DNA from: ZC4RG30 sp039929265
GTDB taxonomy: Bacteria; Pseudomonadota; Gammaproteobacteria; Steroidobacterales; Steroidobacteraceae
Assembly (NCBI GenBank): GCA_039929265.1
Contig: JBDSRN010000162.1
Location: forward strand, 1-19,093
DNA: 19,093 nt
Reading direction: 5' to 3'
Each line of letters opens with the position of its first letter. The stretch's first letter is position 1. Shown here piece after piece: positions 15,303-19,093 of this stretch. Made by a program: the position numbers and the translations under genes. The notes below the pieces were generated by a model, which was given only the letters and a program-made list of their open reading frames with translations, was not told the origin of the DNA and made no database searches.

Positions 15303-18148
15303 AACTTGGCGCCCAGCGTCAGGTACAGATAGCGGCCGCGGATATCGTATGTGTAGATATCGAAGTTGATCGGGTTGTTCGACGCAGAGGCCGGCGGCTG
15401 CTTGTCGAACACATTGTCGACGCCGACTGCGACGCGGTACTTCTGATCGGCGAACGACATGCCTGCCTGCAGGTCGGTGTAGATGATGGAGCTGAGTGAA
15501 CCGCCGTTGACCGCATTGCCCGGAACATCCGCGCTCTTGCCGATGTAACGCGCTTTCAGGTTCGCATCGAACGCATCGAAGTCGTAACGCAGCCCGGCCT
15601 GCGCCTTCCAGCGCGGGAAGGTCGACCGGGGCTGGTCCGACTTGCCCGCGCGCTGATCGATCAGACTCGAGCCGTCCGGCTGCACGATGGTCGTGCGGAA
15701 GGAGTCGAGGTAGGTCGTATCGAACGATGCCTCGAAGCGACCGGCACGACTGCCGAACACGTAGCGGGCGCTGGCGTCGAAGCCGCTCACGCGGATGCTC
15801 GCAAGATTCACCACTGCCTGGCGCAGCAGCAGTACTTCACCGGTGGACGCGCGGTTCACCAGTTCGCAGAAAGTCTGCCGGATCGCGCAGGCCTGCAGAA
15901 TCTGCGTTGCCGTCTGCGAAGCGATGGCGTCCTTCACGTCGATGCGGAACCAGTCGAACGTGAACGAAGAACCGGGCGCGAATTCCGGAGTCAGCGCGAG
16001 ACCGAGCGAGTAGGTGTCGGCGGTCTCCGGCTCGAGATCGGGATTGCCCGACACCACGCCATTGACCGTGCCACCGCCGAACTGGTTCTGGTTGTACGTG
16101 CTTGGTACGCCGGCACATCCGGGCTTGCCGGCACCACCGCCGTTGCACGGATCCACCGCCTGGAAGTTGGTGTTGCGCGTGCCCTGATACAGCTCGAGGA
16201 TGGAAGGGGCGCGGAAGCCCTGCGAATAGGAGCCGCGCAGGAGCGCCGCCGTCACGGGACGCCACGCGATGCCAAGCTTGCCGGTTGCTTCACCACCCAC
16301 CGTGGAATAGTGCGAATAACGCACGGCGGCATCGGCCTCCAGACTCTGCACGAACGGCTTGTCCGCCAGCAGCGGTGCACTGAATTCTGCGTACACCTCG
16401 TGCAGATCGTAGGAACCGCGCGTCGGGTCGCGCGACTGCGCGGTGGTCGGTGCCTGCGCCACGCCCGCCACGGCGGGCAGCACCGTGGACAGCGTTGCGG
16501 CGAACGCATCCGGGATGTCGATCGCCTCTTCCTTGCGATACTCGTAGCCCGTCGCGAACCCGACGCTACCCGCCGGCAGGGCGAACAGCGAGCGCGACGC
16601 GTTGATCGCAAAGTCCGTCTGCTTGGCGGTCTGCTCGTCGTGACCGTTGTATCGGATGTAGTTCGCCATCTCCGGGGTGATCGTGCCGAAGATATTCAGT
16701 GGCGTGCAACCTGCCGCAGCGGCGCAAGTTGCAGGGGACTGCAACGCGCGATAGATACTCTCGAGATTCACCTGGTTGACCGCATCGAACTCGGCTTCGT
16801 TACGCGAGTAGGAGAGGAAGGCGTCCCACTTCCACTCGCCCGCGAGCTGGAAGCGCCCGTCGAATCCGATCGCGGCGCGGACCGTGTCGACCACCTGCTG
16901 GTTGTCGCGATTGCCCACCTCGACCGCGACACGCTGCAGGCGCAGCGCATTGCCGGTGAGCGCCACGGCGTTTGCGACCGGCACGTTGTTCGCCGTACCG
17001 AACGGATTGAACGCCTGGTTGTTGGAGATCGAGAAACCATTCGAGCCGCGCAGATCCATCAGCACCGGCGAGAACAACTGACTCGACTCACGACGGTTGT
17101 AGAGCAGTTGGGCGTGCACCTCCAGCGTGTCACTGAAGCCGTAACCAAATCGTGCGAACGCGCCGGTGCGCTCACTGGGGCCGAGCGCATAGATGCCCTG
17201 CGCCTGCGTGTTGTAGTCATCCGCGGCGAGCGTGGCGACGCGGAAACTGTCGTCCGCACCTGCGGCACTGCCGATGGTCGTGACGCTGGGCAGTCGCGTG
17301 ATGGCGTTCGCCGCATTGGCGGCAAAGTTAGCAGGCGTGCCGAAATAGGCGTTGTTCGACAGTCCGGGCAGTATGTACAGACCGCGTGGTGAAGTCGGAG
17401 CTGCTGTCAGCGGCGTGAGCGCGCGCGTGGTGAGCGCACGCTCGTCGGTGCGCACCGTGCCTGTGTCCGCGTAGTTCAGCGAGAACAGCAGCGAAGACTT
17501 TTCGCCCGTGTGCCCCCAGTTCACGAACCCGCTCTTGCCGTCGTTGTCGCCGCGATCGGTGGTACCGAAGCGCACGTTGGCCTCGAACCCATTCGCCGCC
17601 TTGCGCGTATGGATGTTGACCACGCCGGCAATCGCATCGGCGCCGTAGATCGCCGAGGCACCATCCTTCAGCACTTCGATGCGATCGATGATGCCCAGCG
17701 GGATCGTATTAAGGTCGACGAAGTCGCGGAACCCACGCCCGCCCACTGCATTCACCCAGCGATGCCCGTCGACGAGCACAAGGGTGCGGTTACCCGAGCC
17801 CTCGGCAGAACCGAGGTAGCGCAAGTTGATCGAAGAAACCCCGTACGCAGTGCCCTGCGTACCGTTGGAGTTCAGGCTGACGCCCACGCTGGGCAGTGCC
17901 TGCAGCAGGTCGCCGGCCGAAGTCGGCGCAGCGAGGGCGATGTCATCGGCGGTAAGCGTGGTGAGTGGTCCGACCGCGCTGGCGTCGCGGCGCTGGATGC
18001 GCGAGCCCGTGACCACGACCTCCGAGACGTCTTCGGCACTGCCGGATTGCGCAGGGGGCTGCTGGGCGGACGCGGTAAAGGAGATGAGGCTGCCGAATGC
18101 GGCGGCGACGAGACAATTGCCGCTCTGCCGACTGAACGTCGATCGCAT
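15299..18148 (-). CDS. TonB-dependent outer-membrane receptor
   Basis: A 949-residue TonB-dependent receptor, first gene of the operon. Residues 1-28 are a signal peptide (VAAAFGSLISFTASA, cleaved before QQPPAQ). A TonB-box-like SEVVVTGSRI lies at 42-51. The plug domain runs to about residue 183 and ends in the characteristic IDRIEVLKDGASAIYGADAI and AGVVNIHTR. The rest is a 22-stranded barrel ending YLYLTLGAKF, with the usual terminal phenylalanine. Such receptors use the proton motive force through TonB to import scarce or large ligands; in xanthomonads and relatives many take up plant or peptide-derived compounds. The start is the ATG at 18148: it immediately precedes the signal peptide and has GGGGA about 8 bases upstream. 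The frame stays open to 18262, but that extension would destroy the signal peptide. The stop (15301-15299) overlaps the transporter's proposed CTG. Confidence 0.93.
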   Translation of the reverse strand: MRSTFSRQSGNCLVAAAFGSLISFTASAQQPPAQSGSAEDVSEVVVTGSRIQRRDASAVGPLTTLTADDIALAAPTSAGDLLQALPSVGVSLNSNGTQGTAYGVSSINLRYLGSAEGSGNRTLVLVDGHRWVNAVGGRGFRDFVDLNTIPLGIIDRIEVLKDGASAIYGADAIAGVVNIHTRKAANGFEANVRFGTTDRGDNDGKSGFVNWGHTGEKSSLLFSLNYADTGTVRTDERALTTRALTPLTAAPTSPRGLYILPGLSNNAYFGTPANFAANAANAITRLPSVTTIGSAAGADDSFRVATLAADDYNTQAQGIYALGPSERTGAFARFGYGFSDTLEVHAQLLYNRRESSQLFSPVLMDLRGSNGFSISNNQAFNPFGTANNVPVANAVALTGNALRLQRVAVEVGNRDNQQVVDTVRAAIGFDGRFQLAGEWKWDAFLSYSRNEAEFDAVNQVNLESIYRALQSPATCAAAAGCTPLNIFGTITPEMANYIRYNGHDEQTAKQTDFAINASRSLFALPAGSVGFATGYEYRKEEAIDIPDAFAATLSTVLPAVAGVAQAPTTAQSRDPTRGSYDLHEVYAEFSAPLLADKPFVQSLEADAAVRYSHYSTVGGEATGKLGIAWRPVTAALLRGSYSQGFRAPSILELYQGTRNTNFQAVDPCNGGGAGKPGCAGVPSTYNQNQFGGGTVNGVVSGNPDLEPETADTYSLGLALTPEFAPGSSFTFDWFRIDVKDAIASQTATQILQACAIRQTFCELVNRASTGEVLLLRQAVVNLASIRVSGFDASARYVFGSRAGRFEASFDTTYLDSFRTTIVQPDGSSLIDQRAGKSDQPRSTFPRWKAQAGLRYDFDAFDANLKARYIGKSADVPGNAVNGGSLSSIIYTDLQAGMSFADQKYRVAVGVDNVFDKQPPASASNNPINFDIYTYDIRGRYLYLTLGAKF

Positions 18149-18166
18149 GTGTGTTTCCCCAGTGTT

Positions 18167-18185
18167 CACCCGGACTGTCCGGGTG
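18167..18185. promoter_or_regulatory. 19-bp palindrome just upstream of the TonB receptor gene
   Basis: CACCCGGAC (18167-18175) and GTCCGGGTG (18177-18185) are perfect reverse complements about a single central base. The site ends 18 bases before the receptor start codon at 18148. In DNA it could be an operator for the LysR-type or another regulator; in the transcript it could form an 8-bp hairpin with a 3-base loop just before the ribosome site. There is no T-run, so it is not a terminator. Confidence 0.5.
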
Positions 18186-18274
18186 CTTGCCCTGAGCGTA
18201 CGCAGCAGCTGATCCAATGCAAGATGATGGGTTTTTTGCATGCTGTCATGCCGATTCTGCATGGTTTGCTCCGG

Positions 18275-18302
18275 TTGATCAGCATGAGTTTTTATGCATA
18301 AT
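18275..18302 (+). promoter_or_regulatory. Predicted argR promoter
   Basis: TTGATC at 18275-18280 (4 of 6 matches to TTGACA) is followed after 16 bases by CATAAT at 18297-18302 (5 of 6 matches to TATAAT). Transcription would begin about 7 bases later, roughly 6 bases before the argR ATG at 18315. No Shine-Dalgarno precedes that ATG, so the argR message may be nearly leaderless. Confidence 0.45.
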
Positions 18303-18320
18303 ACATGGCATATTATGCAT
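18294..18320. promoter_or_regulatory. Inverted repeat at argR, probable ARG-box operator
   Basis: ATGCATAAT (18294-18302) and ATTATGCAT (18312-18320) are perfect reverse complements around the 9-base spacer ACATGGCAT. ArgR binds AT-rich imperfect palindromes with TGNAT/ATNCA-like half-sites, and argR genes are commonly autoregulated. This AT-rich site covers the predicted -10, the transcription start and the argR ATG, ideal for repression by ArgR bound to arginine. That ArgR is the protein bound here is inference. Confidence 0.55.
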
Positions 18321-18767
18321 GCCGACCGCCTCCCCTCCGACCGCCGTCACGCCATCCTGCGCCTGCTGCGCGGCGGTGCGGTGCGCAAACAGAAAGATCT
18401 GGTCGATCTCCTGCGCCGCGACGGTTTCGACGTCACGCAGTCCTCCATCAGCCGTGACATGCGCGAGCTCGGCGTGCTGAAGTCAAAAGATCGCTACCTC
18501 GCACCTGGCGAGGAGGTCTCGCTTGCGCAGGGCGATTTCGGCACCATTGCGCGCTTCGTGCGCGAGATCAAACCGGCCGGCAGTTCGATCACCGTGCTGA
18601 AGACGACCATTGGCGCCGCGGGCAGCGTCGCGGTGGCAGTCGACAAAGCCAACTGGCCCGAAGTCGTGGGCACCATCTCCGGGGACGACACCATTTTCAT
18701 CGCGACGCAAGACGCGCAGGCCCAGCAGCGACTTATCGAACGCCTTCACTCTCTCTTCCGGATCTAA
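18315..18767 (+). CDS. argR: Arginine repressor ArgR
   Basis: A 150-residue ArgR (E. coli ArgR is 156), the hexameric transcription factor that represses arginine biosynthesis when arginine is bound. The N-terminal winged helix carries the signature QSSISRDMRELGVLK (residues 42-56, with the SRD of the recognition helix). The C-terminal domain has GTISGDDTIF at 119-128, whose Asp-Asp pair contacts arginine and which forms the trimer interface. The start at 18315 (MHADRLPSD) gives normal length; an in-frame ATG at 18294 would add seven residues but lies in the predicted -10 region. The start codon is inside the inverted repeat at 18294-18320, so autoregulation is expected. The stop is 3 bases before the argG ATG, so argR leads an arginine biosynthesis operon and probably represses it through its own promoter. 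Confidence 0.93.
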   Translation: MHADRLPSDRRHAILRLLRGGAVRKQKDLVDLLRRDGFDVTQSSISRDMRELGVLKSKDRYLAPGEEVSLAQGDFGTIARFVREIKPAGSSITVLKTTIGAAGSVAVAVDKANWPEVVGTISGDDTIFIATQDAQAQQRLIERLHSLFRI

Positions 18768-18770
18768 ATC

Positions 18771-19093
18771 ATGTCGAAAAATGTTTCACCAGGCGCGAAG
18801 CCTATCGTTCTGGCCTATTCCGGCGGGCTCGACACCTCCTTTCTCGTTCCGTGGGTCGCGGAGAACACCGGTCGCCCGGTCATCACGGTGACCGTGGATA
18901 CCGGCGGCATCGATGCCGCTGCTGCAAAGACGCTCGAGCAGCGCGCCATCGCCCTTGGCGCAATTGCGCACCATCAGATCGACGCACGCGCCGACTATTT
19001 TGAGCAGGTGCTGCGCTTCCTCATCATGGGAAATGTGCGTCGTGGCCAGATGTATCCGCTGTGCGTCGGCGCCGAGCGCGTGATGCAGGCGCA
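18771..19093 (+). CDS. argG: Argininosuccinate synthase, N-terminal part (cut by window edge)
   Basis: The first 107 codons of argininosuccinate synthase, which joins citrulline and aspartate using ATP in the penultimate step of arginine synthesis in the cytoplasm. The N-terminal ATP-binding PP-loop, AYSGGLDTSFLVPW, is present, followed by TVTVDTGGIDA, a long helix (KTLEQRAIALGA) and the YPLCVGAERV segment expected at this point in the family. The frame is open to the right edge of the window. The ATG at 18771 is 3 bases after the argR stop, with only a weak purine stretch upstream, so it is probably translated by coupling. Placed directly behind argR, it should respond to arginine levels. 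The remaining arginine genes, if clustered as in xanthomonads, lie beyond the window. Confidence 0.92.
   Translation, partial: MSKNVSPGAKPIVLAYSGGLDTSFLVPWVAENTGRPVITVTVDTGGIDAAAAKTLEQRAIALGAIAHHQIDARADYFEQVLRFLIMGNVRRGQMYPLCVGAERVMQA

Noticed and set aside
16310..17392. A 360-codon plus-strand frame inside the TonB receptor gene
   Set aside because: It is antisense to a complete receptor; the product is Arg/Val-rich without recognisable features.
18149..18262. N-terminal extension of the TonB receptor
   Set aside because: It would place 38 residues before a clear signal peptide and run through the 19-bp palindrome.

Overview
The window is GC-rich, densely coded DNA from a Gram-negative, probably gammaproteobacterial, genome. 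It encodes an outer-membrane assembly pair (TamA/TamB), a 949-residue TonB-dependent receptor, an ArgR-type arginine repressor followed directly by argG, and an orphan FlhC-like regulator. The combination suggests a Xanthomonadales/Steroidobacter-like lineage. That placement is inference from gene content and style only. No rRNA, tRNA, CRISPR array, insertion sequence or phage gene is visible.

Layout. (1) 1-863: a gene cut off at the left edge on the minus strand diverges from an orphan FlhC-like regulator (300-863); an 8-bp-arm inverted repeat lies between them. (2) 864-1427: about 560 bp with no convincing gene. (3) 1428-1670, minus: an 80-residue Myb/SANT-like DNA-binding protein, divergent from the next unit. 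(4) 1790-9130, plus: nudC, an NRDE/TANGO2-family gene, tamA and tamB, packed with overlaps and read as one operon. (5) 9200-9787: an exported redoxin. (6) 9857-10999: a CapA-family protein with a Tat-like signal whose start codon lies in a perfect hairpin. (7) 18148 down to 11012, minus: TonB-dependent receptor, AbgT-family transporter, CocE/NonD (S15) hydrolase and LysR regulator, every junction overlapping by 1 or 4 bases. (8) 18315-19093, plus: argR and the start of argG, preceded by a perfect inverted repeat that overlaps the predicted promoter and the argR start codon.

How the genes fit together. The minus-strand operon reads as an uptake-and-cleavage route: outer-membrane receptor, inner-membrane AbgT carrier, cytoplasmic serine hydrolase with a recognisable Ser/Asp/His set, and its own LysR regulator. 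It resembles the E. coli abg system (LysR AbgR, AbgA/AbgB hydrolase, AbgT transporter), but the M20-type hydrolase is replaced by an unrelated S15/CocE-type enzyme and a TonB receptor is added. This is the best candidate here for an undescribed system; the substrate cannot be read from sequence. The AbgT gene has no ATG, GTG or TTG start that includes its conserved N-terminus; a CTG inside a CTGA overlap with the receptor stop codon fits best.

The nudC-NRDE-tamA-tamB operon joins an NAD(H)/NAD-cap nudix hydrolase and a TANGO2-like protein to the outer-membrane translocation and assembly module; I infer co-expression, not a shared pathway.
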